Source: Lachnospiraceae bacterium UBA3814 (GTDB taxonomy: Bacteria > Bacillota > Clostridia > Lachnospirales > Lachnospiraceae). From it: a stretch of 38,801 nucleotides of DNA. The translations under genes were made by a program, and so were the position numbers. The stretch covers positions 20,248-59,048 of the forward strand of contig DFEA01000099.1 in assembly GCA_002368575.1 (NCBI GenBank), read 5' to 3'. Of the stretch, positions 7,974 through 16,103 are shown in pieces. Position 1 is the stretch's first letter. Every line of letters starts with the position of its first letter. The notes beneath the pieces are model-generated. The model had not been told where the DNA came from and searched no databases. It saw only the letters and a list, made by a program, of their open reading frames with translations.

Positions 7974-8870
7974 CAGCGCGGTGCTGAAGTATCTCTCCGC
8001 GCGGTCGGCGAGTATGGTGGTGATGACCTTATCGCTTCCGTATTTCTCCGCCATTCTCTCAGCCGCCCATACATTGGCGCCGGAGGAGGTCCCCACCAGC
8101 AGTCCCTGTACCCTTGCAAGCTCACGGGCCGTATTTATCGCGTCCTCATCAGACACCTCAACTATGTCCGTAATGATAGAGATATCCAGGATATCCGGGA
8201 TAAAGCCATCCCCTATTCCCTGGATCTGATGAAGTCCCGGCTCGTCTCCCAGCAGGGCTGATACATTCTTAGGCTCCACCGCAACGATACGGCAGTCCGG
8301 ATTCTGTTCAAGGAGGTACTTTGCCACTCCCTGCAGGGTCCCGCCGCTTCCGATGCCTGAAACATAGATATCTATCCTTTTCCCTAACTGCGAGCACAGC
8401 TCCCTTGCCGTTGTCCTGTAGTGCATTTCCGGATTGGCGGGATTCTGAAACTGCTGGGGCACAAAATACTCCTCAGATCCCTTAGCGATCTCCATCGCCT
8501 TTTCCACCGCACCGGCTATGCTCAGCTTAGGATCCGTCAGCACCAGCTCCGCACCCAGGGCATGAATGATCTTTTTTCTCTCCTCACTCATATTTTCGGG
8601 CATTACTATTATCACGCGGTAGCCCTTTCTGACCCCGCACAGTGCAAGCCCTATCCCGGTGTTTCCCGAGGTGGGCTCAATAATGGTCATGCCCGGTCTC
8701 AGCCGCCCGTCCTTTTCAGCCTCCTCTATCATATTAAGCGCTATCCTGTCCTTTATGCTCCCGCCGGGATTGAGAAATTCCGCCTTGGCATAGATATTTA
8801 AGCCGGTAGCCTCCTTAAGGCTTATCAAAGGAGTATTTCCTATCAGCTCCAAAACATTTGTGCAGTACAT
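7968..8870 (-). CDS. cysK: Cysteine synthase (O-acetylserine sulfhydrylase)
   Basis: This 300-residue fold-type II PLP enzyme makes L-cysteine from O-acetylserine and sulfide. The PLP lysine is K40 in NPGGSIKDR. The substrate loop TSGNTG follows at about residue 68, and the phosphate-binding GSGGT is present later. The ELIGNTPL N-terminus is diagnostic for CysK/CysM. The Shine-Dalgarno is weak (ggaag). The gene stands alone between the 321-residue membrane protein and cls, all on the - strand. CysM or cystathionine beta-synthase-like activity cannot be excluded, but length and motifs fit CysK best. Confidence 0.93.
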   Translation of the reverse strand: MYCTNVLELIGNTPLISLKEATGLNIYAKAEFLNPGGSIKDRIALNMIEEAEKDGRLRPGMTIIEPTSGNTGIGLALCGVRKGYRVIIVMPENMSEERKKIIHALGAELVLTDPKLSIAGAVEKAMEIAKGSEEYFVPQQFQNPANPEMHYRTTARELCSQLGKRIDIYVSGIGSGGTLQGVAKYLLEQNPDCRIVAVEPKNVSALLGDEPGLHQIQGIGDGFIPDILDISIITDIVEVSDEDAINTARELARVQGLLVGTSSGANVWAAERMAEKYGSDKVITTILADRAERYFSTALI

Positions 8871-8961
8871 TTAAGCATCTTCCCTTCGTCTGTATTATCG
8901 TGAAATACCGTAAACCGCCCGTTAAGCCGCCTTCACGCGGTCCCCGAGGTGCAGGGAGCCG

Positions 8962-9927
8962 TTACGAAACAGTGCTGTGAAGCTTTCGAAATTGCTTCGA
9001 CTTCTCGTCAAGCAGGGCAAAGGACTCCTCTGTCGGCATATCCTCTATACCGGCTTTCAGGTAGTTTCTGAGCACCCCGGTAAGGACCAGGGGCCGTATA
9101 AAGACTGAATGAAGTATGCTCCAGATCACTACCGCGCAGAGGACGGCACAAAACAGCATGAGCATAGCGGGATCGGTAAGGAACTCCCCTCCGCTCTCAA
9201 GATCCCCTGACTCGGCAAGCTCCTCTGCCAGGGCAGTGAAGAAATCCGGGAAAAAGGAGGCGATCCCGTAAAAGATCCCGGTAAATATACCTCCGATCAC
9301 CAGAAGCGATGAAAGGCCGAAGCCAAACACCCTTCCCATATTCTTTGCCAGCACCTTCCAGTTTTTAAAGAAGATCACCGCTCCCTCACAGGCAGCCCGT
9401 GCCGCATTCTCGTTCCTTCTGAAGAATATCCATCCAAGGCAGCAGTCGCACAGATAGGCGACTACAACAGACACGACCGCGGAGATCACATCCGCAACGC
9501 TCTCCCCGTTTTTACCGCCTACAGCCCTGCCTACACGGGACAGCATCCGTCCCAGCTCATTAAAGACAGCACGGATCGCCCTGGTTGCGGCATAAAACAG
9601 GGCCACGGTCACGAAACGCTCCTTAACAGCCTTTTTCCCCTCCGAAAGCACGTTATCCGGAAGCGCCCCCTCGGTTACCGCCCTGGTCATCATCGCGATC
9701 TGTCCCGCCTTATAGGTATAGGAAACATAGCGAAGGATCACCGCAAAAAAGATAAAGCCGATGATCAGCCCCAGCAAAAGCCCGGCAAGCCCCGCGTCGG
9801 CAAGGCTCTGAGCTCCCCAAAAGCCTATTGCTCCGAAGGCAAGTAAAAGTACAAAGGCACCGATATCATACAGCACCCTGTGAAGCGAAAAGGTAAGTGT
9901 CGCTTTATAGATTTCCTTATTTGACAT
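8962..9927 (-). CDS. Multi-pass membrane protein of unknown function
   Basis: I do not recognise a family for this 321-residue protein. It has hydrophobic segments at about 20-40, 46-70, 147-170 (with CDCC at the end), 206-230 and 258-285, so four to six membrane passes are likely. A basic linker lies between the second and third segments, with its last part charged. The C-terminus is hydrophilic and ends in a lysine-rich tail (DEKSKQFRKLH). The gene lies downstream of the NRPS-like gene on the same strand, separated from it by about 120 bases that contain a palindromic element. It could be an export or accessory protein for that cluster, but nothing in its sequence proves this. Confidence 0.7.
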   Translation of the reverse strand: MSNKEIYKATLTFSLHRVLYDIGAFVLLLAFGAIGFWGAQSLADAGLAGLLLGLIIGFIFFAVILRYVSYTYKAGQIAMMTRAVTEGALPDNVLSEGKKAVKERFVTVALFYAATRAIRAVFNELGRMLSRVGRAVGGKNGESVADVISAVVSVVVAYLCDCCLGWIFFRRNENAARAACEGAVIFFKNWKVLAKNMGRVFGFGLSSLLVIGGIFTGIFYGIASFFPDFFTALAEELAESGDLESGGEFLTDPAMLMLFCAVLCAVVIWSILHSVFIRPLVLTGVLRNYLKAGIEDMPTEESFALLDEKSKQFRKLHSTVS

Positions 9928-9973
9928 TAAAAGTTCCCCCTTCGAAAAAAATCACCCTGAATTAAAGGATGTA

Positions 9974-10021
9974 ATGATGTCAGGGTCTAAAGTCACATGG
10001 CACTTTAGACCCTGACCTCAT
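9974..10021. repeat. 48-bp palindromic element (ATGATGT family)
   Basis: Two 20-base arms, ATGATGTCAGGGTCTAAAGT and its inverted copy with one mismatch, flank an eight-base loop cacatggc. It lies 28 bases past the stop of the NRPS-like gene. The arms resemble the ends of the 182-bp element at 34586-34767 and the short palindrome at 15588-15620. It may also act as a transcription terminator for the NRPS-like gene, although no T-run follows directly on either strand. Confidence 0.75.
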
Positions 10022-10048
10022 AAAATAAACTGACCGGCAAAAGCCGCA

Positions 10049-13000
10049 TCATACGATGATCTCAGGCATCATGTACTTGCCAAGGCGCTCCGCCACATAC
10101 TGCTTAAGCGCCTCCGTATCGATCTCCTGTGTTTTTTTAAGCTCAGCCTTTATATAAAACAGATTATTCTCGCCATATTCCAGAGACGCACGCGCATCCT
10201 CGATCCCGGGATACCCCTTAAGTGTCCTCTCAAGCTCAAAGAGGTTTATAAAGAACCTTCCGGAAAGGGTTTCACGCATTACAGTCCGGCCCGCCTGATA
10301 CAGTGCCTCCACCTTCTTATCAGGCGTGATCCTAGCGTCGATCCCCGTATCATACAGTGTTCCTGAGGTGTACAGGCTTTCAATGGTCTCCGTGCAGCCT
10401 GCTACCGGCTGATCGAGCAGATACAGCCTTCCCCAGGCCCCATAAGGCTTTTTCAGACCATATTCGTCAAGCACATAAGCCTTTATCTGCTTCCCGTTTT
10501 CCTTTGCGGGAACGATCTCGTATCCTATCGCGGCGTTAAGTCTTTCGGCCTGGATCGTAAAGTGCTTCGGATAAAGCTTGGCCGCAAGATGGTCCTTCAG
10601 CTTACGGGCTGAGGTCTCACCCTCAAGCATGGCTGTAATGATATTCTCGATCGCGGTTATAAATACCACGAGCATATCCATATCATAGCGGTTCTCCCAA
10701 TACCGAAGCTCATAGGTATAGCCGTTGTTTCCAGAATATATCATCAGATGGAAGGGCAGGGAATCCAGCTGGATCTTGATACCCTCTGCCGGCTCGCCCC
10801 CTATCTGGGGAATATTCAGCAGATCTCCCTGATACTGAATGAACATTTCGTCCGCGTGCTGGCTGGACATATGGGTCTCCATGGTATGCAGGATCTGATC
10901 GGCATTTCTCTTTAAAAGCTCCTCTACCGTTTCATGCGCCACCCTTTTATACCTGAAAACATAGGTCGCAAAGAAGGAGCCGGCAAGACGGGCCCATCTC
11001 CCATCCGTTCTTCCGTTATGGATACTGGTGATCGCCACATCATCAGAGGCCCCGAAAAGACCGACCGCGTAGCTGAAGGCCGTCAGGAACAACGCGTTTT
11101 CGGAAATGCCGGATTCGCCGCAGAAGCCCTGCACCTCCTTTTTGTTAAGCCCCGAAAACCTTCCCTTGAGGACCGCGTTGTGGGCGCAGCCCAGATCGTA
11201 GCTGTCCATTTTGGCCAGAATGCTCTTTTTGATCTCACAGCCCTTCAACAGCTCCGTAAAGAAGGCGATGTCCCGGTCTCTGAGCCCCGCCTCTTCCCTG
11301 GCATATTCGTCCAGTATGTACTCATAGAAGCTGTAATCGGACTTCTTAACCGACTCTCCCATGTAAAGCCTGTTAATATCCTCTAACAGGATGTTCATGG
11401 TCATACCGTCACCTATGATATGGGCTACATCCAGGAACAGATATTTGGCCTCATCGGTCTGATAAATACCGATATGGTACAGATCGTCACCCGGCCTGTA
11501 TAAATACGGAACCACCAGGTTCTGCCTCTTTGTTTCCCATTCCTCATCGGAAAGCGTCAGCCGTTCGATATTGGGCGTGCGCGAATCATCCCTGAAATTA
11601 TACAGCCGCCCGTCCTCTCCCGGTTGGATGCGGTCCGACAGGATAGGGTGTATCTCAAACAGCTTCCGCACGGCCTCCTCCAGACGGTCAAGATCGATCC
11701 TGCTGTTCAGCTTAAAGAAAAACGGAAGGTTTGCGGTAGTATTTCCCCGCATGACATAGGCAAAATACATCTGAAGCTTTGTGAGAGGATATTTGTCCCT
11801 GACGGAATAATCCACTCCCTCCTGGCTTTCCTTTTTCTCCCAGAGCGCCGCAAGCTTCTCTATATCCGGATTCTCCATAAGCTCTGACAGTGTCACCGCA
11901 AAGCCCAGCGACTCCTGAAATGAGGTAAGCAGCATTATGCTTCCCAGAGAATCCAGGCCCGCGGTATAAAGGTTTGTATCGATACCGAATCTCCGGTGTC
12001 CGATGACCTCCGCGCAGGAATCGTAAATTTTCGTCTGCCGCTCGTTTTCGGGAAGACGCAGGTTATTCTTCGTATCCTTCTCCGCTCTTTTTTCACTGAA
12101 GAACGCGTCACGTATGATCTTTTTCGAGGTCGTCTTCCTGAATGGGGTCTTACGCACCCCTGTATAAAGGATCTGTTTAAACTGGGGAAGGCTCTTGTTA
12201 TGCCTTTTTACGATCTCCTCGATCTCTAACGTTACATTCTTGATCCCCTGGGCCTCAGCGTAGGTAAAGTTCGGGTATACCTCGCACTTTATCTGATCGT
12301 CCTCTCCGTAGACGAGAATATCAGAGATAAGAGGCTCCGTCTCAAAACCCGCCTCAATTTCCTCGGGTGCCACATTTTCTCCGTTGCTTAATATGATCAG
12401 GTTCTTAAGCCTTCCGGTCAGGAACAGGAAATTCTCCTCGTCAAGATAGCCTATATCCCCGGTCTTAAGCCACCCGTCCTCTGTGAAGGTTTCGGCTGTT
12501 ATCTCGGGATCCCCGTAATAGCCCTTCATCACAAAGGGCGACCTGACCTGAATCTCGCCTCCGTCCGCTATCCTTACCTCAACACGGGCAACAAGCTTTC
12601 CCGCGGAGGCAATCTTGTCAAGCCTGTCATATACCGGCTCGGAAATTATCGGGGAGCATTCGCTCATGCCATAGCCCTGACCTATACGGACTCCCAAATC
12701 CGCATACCTTTTTGCAAGCTCGGCGGACAGCCCTCCTCCTCCGCAGACTATCCTGCTGATATTACGGCCGTAAACCATATGCAGGGCATCTCTTTCGGTA
12801 AGCCCGGTATCCGCGGCTGCCACAGCGCTTAGCTTGTTGTAGAGAGCCTTTGCTATCATCGGCACCATATGTATTATGGAGGGCTCGAACATGCGAAGGT
12901 GCTTTCCGAGCAGGGACAGCGGCCCGTTAATGCACAGGGTGCCGCCCTTAAGGAGCACCTGAAAGATATCCGTATTTATGCAGAAGGAATGATGAATTGG

Positions 13001-13675
13001 AAGAACGTTCAGATACAAAAGCGGTATGTTACTGTCATCGATCTCCTCTACCGACAGAACATTTCCGACAAGGTTTGCGTTTGTGAGCATTACGCCCTTT
13101 CCTCTTCCTGTGGTGCCTGAGGTGAACAGGATTATACACAGATCCTCCGGGCTTACCTCCGGCGCCTTTCCTCCTGCCGCCCACTCACGTCCGTTAAAAC
13201 GGATATCCATCAGAATATCATTTAAGGACGGTATTTTGCGGACCGTCTGCAGGGAGAAATATTCCCTGATCTTAGGACATTTGTCCTTTATGTCCTCGAC
13301 CATAGGCTGGAGCACCCAGTCATAGAAGAGTATGTCCACATCCGAACGGTTAAGGCAATCCGTAAGATGCTCCAAATCCAGCTGATTGTCAAGAGGGACC
13401 GTGATATTTCCCGATGCCATGACCCCCATAAAGGTGCTGATATAATGAACCCCGGAGGAGCCGAAAAGGCCTACCTTGACCTGTCTTTTAAGGCTCTGCC
13501 TGAGTTCATTGACATAAGCCCCCACGATCCGGCAGAGCTCTCCGAACCTCTGATAGCTTATATCATAGACGACATCATCCTCCCGTTCATAACGAAGATA
13601 CGGAGTCTCACCGTATTTTTCGACACATTTCTCCAAAAGCTCCCTGACCGTTTTTGTATTATCATAGGAAATCAT
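10049..13675 (-). CDS. NRPS-like protein: adenylation, carrier, condensation, partial adenylation tail
   Basis: This is the largest gene here. With numbering from an alternative GTG at 13684, the adenylation domain (about 10-535) has FTSGTTGRGKGVML at 187-200, GYGMSEC at 338-343, TGD at 408-410 and the catalytic lysine region TTSKKIIR near 518-525. The carrier domain has GLDSL with phosphopantetheine Ser579. A condensation domain (about 632-1035) carries AHIIGDG (754-760) in place of HHxxxDG. Residues 1050-1211 resemble only the C-terminal part of a second adenylation domain (YDTGIDARITPD, then a C-lobe ending KYMMPEIIV). There is no thioesterase or reductase domain. The ATG at 13675 follows AGAGGTG at seven bases; the GTG would overlap the hydrolase stop. 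The product is unknown; acyl or aminoacyl transfer to a small molecule or lipid is likely. Confidence 0.85.
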   Translation of the reverse strand: MISYDNTKTVRELLEKCVEKYGETPYLRYEREDDVVYDISYQRFGELCRIVGAYVNELRQSLKRQVKVGLFGSSGVHYISTFMGVMASGNITVPLDNQLDLEHLTDCLNRSDVDILFYDWVLQPMVEDIKDKCPKIREYFSLQTVRKIPSLNDILMDIRFNGREWAAGGKAPEVSPEDLCIILFTSGTTGRGKGVMLTNANLVGNVLSVEEIDDSNIPLLYLNVLPIHHSFCINTDIFQVLLKGGTLCINGPLSLLGKHLRMFEPSIIHMVPMIAKALYNKLSAVAAADTGLTERDALHMVYGRNISRIVCGGGGLSAELAKRYADLGVRIGQGYGMSECSPIISEPVYDRLDKIASAGKLVARVEVRIADGGEIQVRSPFVMKGYYGDPEITAETFTEDGWLKTGDIGYLDEENFLFLTGRLKNLIILSNGENVAPEEIEAGFETEPLISDILVYGEDDQIKCEVYPNFTYAEAQGIKNVTLEIEEIVKRHNKSLPQFKQILYTGVRKTPFRKTTSKKIIRDAFFSEKRAEKDTKNNLRLPENERQTKIYDSCAEVIGHRRFGIDTNLYTAGLDSLGSIMLLTSFQESLGFAVTLSELMENPDIEKLAALWEKKESQEGVDYSVRDKYPLTKLQMYFAYVMRGNTTANLPFFFKLNSRIDLDRLEEAVRKLFEIHPILSDRIQPGEDGRLYNFRDDSRTPNIERLTLSDEEWETKRQNLVVPYLYRPGDDLYHIGIYQTDEAKYLFLDVAHIIGDGMTMNILLEDINRLYMGESVKKSDYSFYEYILDEYAREEAGLRDRDIAFFTELLKGCEIKKSILAKMDSYDLGCAHNAVLKGRFSGLNKKEVQGFCGESGISENALFLTAFSYAVGLFGASDDVAITSIHNGRTDGRWARLAGSFFATYVFRYKRVAHETVEELLKRNADQILHTMETHMSSQHADEMFIQYQGDLLNIPQIGGEPAEGIKIQLDSLPFHLMIYSGNNGYTYELRYWENRYDMDMLVVFITAIENIITAMLEGETSARKLKDHLAAKLYPKHFTIQAERLNAAIGYEIVPAKENGKQIKAYVLDEYGLKKPYGAWGRLYLLDQPVAGCTETIESLYTSGTLYDTGIDARITPDKKVEALYQAGRTVMRETLSGRFFINLFELERTLKGYPGIEDARASLEYGENNLFYIKAELKKTQEIDTEALKQYVAERLGKYMMPEIIV

Positions 13676-13680
13676 CTTAT

Positions 13681-15261
13681 TCACCTCTGCTTTCCAAGCA
13701 ATTCATTGATAAACCTGATCCTTTTCTCCATAGATTTCTTAAGAACCCTGCTGTCCTTTGCCATATCATAAGCGTGTACCGTTCCCCTGGTCTCATTCAG
13801 GATCACATCACAGCGCGCCCCGGAGAGCCTGTCCGCATATAAGACTCCGTCATCATGCAGACAGTCGAACTCCGCAGTCTCCACATAGGTAGGAGGCATG
13901 CCCTCAAGGGAATCCGCTTCAACCGGAGAGCTCCAGTCACGGGGCGTCTCCCTGGTTTTTGACCGGCAGAGCTTATAGTACTCATATACCGCCCTGGCAT
14001 TGCATACCGGCACATCCGTATACAGCTTCATCGAACGGCTCTGAAGGCGCGCATCCAGGCTCGGATATAACAAAAGCTGTCCCATGGGCGCAGGAAGCCC
14101 TGCCCCCTCCGTTTTTAACCTGAGACACAGCGCGGCACACAGGGTCCCGCCCGCACTGTCCCCAAGGACTATGATCCTTCCGGTATCCGTAAGAAGCTCC
14201 TGTGCATTCATGATCAGCTGCTCATAAAGCTCAAAGGCCTCCTCATGCTGGGTCGGAGACTTATACTGGGGCGCGAGATCATAATCCGGCATGAATACAC
14301 GACAGCCTGTCCCTTCGGCTATATTCCTCGCAAGACGGTAATGATAGGGAAGAGCCGGGAAAACAAAGGCTCCTCCATGCAGGAACAGAACCGCGGGCAG
14401 TACATCCTTCTCCCTTCCCCGTGGTGTATACACGATGCAGCCCAGCCTTCCCTTAGGGGCAGCTTTGCAGGAAAGGGTGATATTACTGACGGTAGCCCTG
14501 TCATCACTCTTTTCCTTCCTTGCCAATCCTCCGTACAGAAGCTGTACCATTTTAACCTGTATCCTTGAGGTGGCTACCGGTACCTTCTTAAGGACCAGAA
14601 GCTCCGGGTCTATGCCCCATTCCGTGGTCCCGGTCTCAGCCTCCTTAAGCTGTTTTACGACTACCAGCTTAAGATGATCCCTGAAAATATAGATACGGAT
14701 ATCGTCAGAAATGTTCGCAATGATGGATCTGCTGATCTCAGCCCAGTCCGAATCGGTCTCAGGGCTTGCATACCCTCTGTCAAAGGCCATAAAGCCATAG
14801 CTCTGCATGGACCAGACATATTCCGTTTCCTGCCCGGCTCCCTCCTCATCCTCCACCTCACCGGCCCTGACCATCGTTACGCCCATCTGCTCAAGAAGCT
14901 GAGCGTTCTCCCCCGTGTCGTCATAATACCGTCCCTCCAGAAGAGTACGGATCTTTCCGGATACTTCGTTGTTCCTGTCCCGTTTTCCCGCGATCTCCCA
15001 AAGCTGTTCCCTTTCGGTGGAATCCATCCTGCCGTTTGAAATAAGCTCAAGGGTAAACTGCCCGTCCTCAATAGCAGCTGACACGACCGCTTTAAAGGTG
15101 TCAGTGAGATTTCTTACTAACTCCATGGTCTCCTCACTCAGAAGATGAAGCTGGGTCTTCTGTTTCACCGTCAGCCCGTTTTCAGCCGCAAGATCGTCGA
15201 TCTGCCGAAAAACCTCCGAAAACCCCGCTCCGCTGTTATCAATCCATATTTCCCCGGCCAT
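13681..15261 (-). CDS. HSL-type alpha/beta-hydrolase with N-terminal HATPase-like region
   Basis: The C-terminal half (about 255-526) is a hormone-sensitive-lipase-type esterase: oxyanion motif HGGAF (295-299), nucleophile Ser369 in GDSAGG, acid Asp466 in AEFDC and His496 in GTVHAYD. The first 240 residues are not part of that fold. Residues 33-110 (LLSEETMELVRNLT, then FTLELISNG) look like a degenerate GHKL/RsbW-type ATPase domain, a weak resemblance without clear ATP-binding boxes. The start follows aaggagg and directly abuts the stop of a small upstream ORF. The gene sits just before the NRPS-like gene with at most a four-base overlap, so the two are probably coupled. The esterase could release or trim the carrier-bound product, replacing the missing thioesterase domain. 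Confidence 0.8.
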   Translation of the reverse strand: MAGEIWIDNSGAGFSEVFRQIDDLAAENGLTVKQKTQLHLLSEETMELVRNLTDTFKAVVSAAIEDGQFTLELISNGRMDSTEREQLWEIAGKRDRNNEVSGKIRTLLEGRYYDDTGENAQLLEQMGVTMVRAGEVEDEEGAGQETEYVWSMQSYGFMAFDRGYASPETDSDWAEISRSIIANISDDIRIYIFRDHLKLVVVKQLKEAETGTTEWGIDPELLVLKKVPVATSRIQVKMVQLLYGGLARKEKSDDRATVSNITLSCKAAPKGRLGCIVYTPRGREKDVLPAVLFLHGGAFVFPALPYHYRLARNIAEGTGCRVFMPDYDLAPQYKSPTQHEEAFELYEQLIMNAQELLTDTGRIIVLGDSAGGTLCAALCLRLKTEGAGLPAPMGQLLLYPSLDARLQSRSMKLYTDVPVCNARAVYEYYKLCRSKTRETPRDWSSPVEADSLEGMPPTYVETAEFDCLHDDGVLYADRLSGARCDVILNETRGTVHAYDMAKDSRVLKKSMEKRIRFINELLGKQR

Positions 15262-15372
15262 TTAAGCTGCTGCCTCCTTCAAAGATAAAATGTAACTGTT
15301 CAGTACATTCACAGTTAAGTGCCGCAAGCCCATTAAAATCGCCTTCGGCGATGGGGGCTTGCTCTGGCTCAT
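15262..15372 (-). other. Possible 36-codon leader ORF with stem-loops
   Basis: An ORF starting MSQSKPPSPKAIL and ending YILSLKEAAA stops with TAA directly abutting the ATG of the hydrolase gene. The hydrolase Shine-Dalgarno lies inside its last codons. It has no good Shine-Dalgarno of its own, and it overlaps strong inverted repeats: TAACTGT/ACAGTTA (15293-15317) and a GCAAGCCC/GGGCTTGC stem with an inner ATCGCC/GGCGAT hairpin (15323-15362). A further 10-bp stem GGACTGCGCA/TGCGCAGTCC is at 15387-15411. I recall similar peptides near repeats in other Lachnospiraceae, but cannot check this. It may be a translated regulatory leader or an ORF that happens to lie in a structured repeat. Confidence 0.4.
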
Positions 15373-15420
15373 ATACGTTTTATCACGGACTGCGCAGTAA
15401 ATGCGCAGTCCTGAACAGAT

Positions 15421-15732
15421 ACGATAAAAATTACATTTGTAACGATTATACATTAACAGGCCCTGAAAATCCATTACTGAATACATTAAAATCGATCCAT
15501 CGGGTTTCTTTTTCTGCCGCTTTACTTTTATATACTGTTGTTCTTATGTATATGCAATGTTGTACTTTATCTGAGGGAATATATATGATGATGTCAGGGT
15601 CAAAAGTACCCTGACACCATATGATAGGAGTCGCTTTACAGAATAAGAAAGTGATCAGTTTAAAATTATGAAACAGAAAAGTCCTGAAGAAAAAAAGATC
15701 GCAGATATACCTTCCCGGCCGTTTCCGCTTTT
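15421..15732. other. Gene-free stretch upstream of the hydrolase/NRPS-like operon
   Basis: No convincing gene is seen. The stretch is AT-rich, contains the palindrome at 15588-15620, and should hold the promoter of the leftward hydrolase/NRPS-like operon. I could not pick one promoter with confidence. A 31-codon + strand ORF near 15668 lacks a ribosome binding site and was not accepted. Confidence 0.4.
15588..15620. repeat. 33-bp palindrome of the ATGATGT family
   Basis: The arms ATGATGTCAGGGT and ACCCTGACACCAT pair with one mismatch around the loop caaaagt. The left arm plus loop gives ATGATGTCAGGGTCAAAAGT, nearly identical to the left arm at 9974 and to the ends of the element at 34586-34767. 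It looks like the shortest form of the family, with the two ends overlapping. Confidence 0.65.
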
Positions 15733-16023
15733 TTACATCTGTGAGACTCTTGTTACCGCATAGCCGAAGACCGGCGGGTTCTCACCCAGCATGTTCTTTA
15801 TGATATCTGAGGTAACAGTCCCCAGCGCGCAGATCCAGACGCAGGTATCGGGAGGATAGTTCTCCTTGCTTGTGTAGGATGCCGTTACCATATCACAGCC
15901 GCTTACAGGAGATGAGCAGAGCCCTAACAGCTCCTTAACCAGCTCCTTCCCAACGCCCTGCCGGCGGCAATCAGGCTTTACATAAACCATATCAAGCTCG
16001 ATTTTTGCCCAGAATACCTCCAT
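15733..16023 (-). CDS. Short GNAT-family acetyltransferase-like protein
   Basis: The 96-residue product carries GNAT motif A near its N-terminus (MVYVKPDCRRQGVGKELVKELL), with the R/Q-x-x-G-x-G acetyl-CoA pyrophosphate loop. The normal N-terminal strands of a GNAT domain (about 50 residues) are absent. Upstream space to the ylmH stop is only 80 bases, so the full domain cannot be encoded there. Even so, aaggagg precedes the ATG at good spacing, so it may be a functional small protein or a gene re-started after an N-terminal loss. Substrate is unknown. Confidence 0.6.
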   Translation of the reverse strand: MEVFWAKIELDMVYVKPDCRRQGVGKELVKELLGLCSSPVSGCDMVTASYTSKENYPPDTCVWICALGTVTSDIIKNMLGENPPVFGYAVTRVSQM

Positions 16024-16103
16024 CTTGATCCTCCTTCTCTGAACACACGAACAAAGGGCCTATATGAACGATACACTACTTTTGGCAAATTAACAATACC
16101 TCA

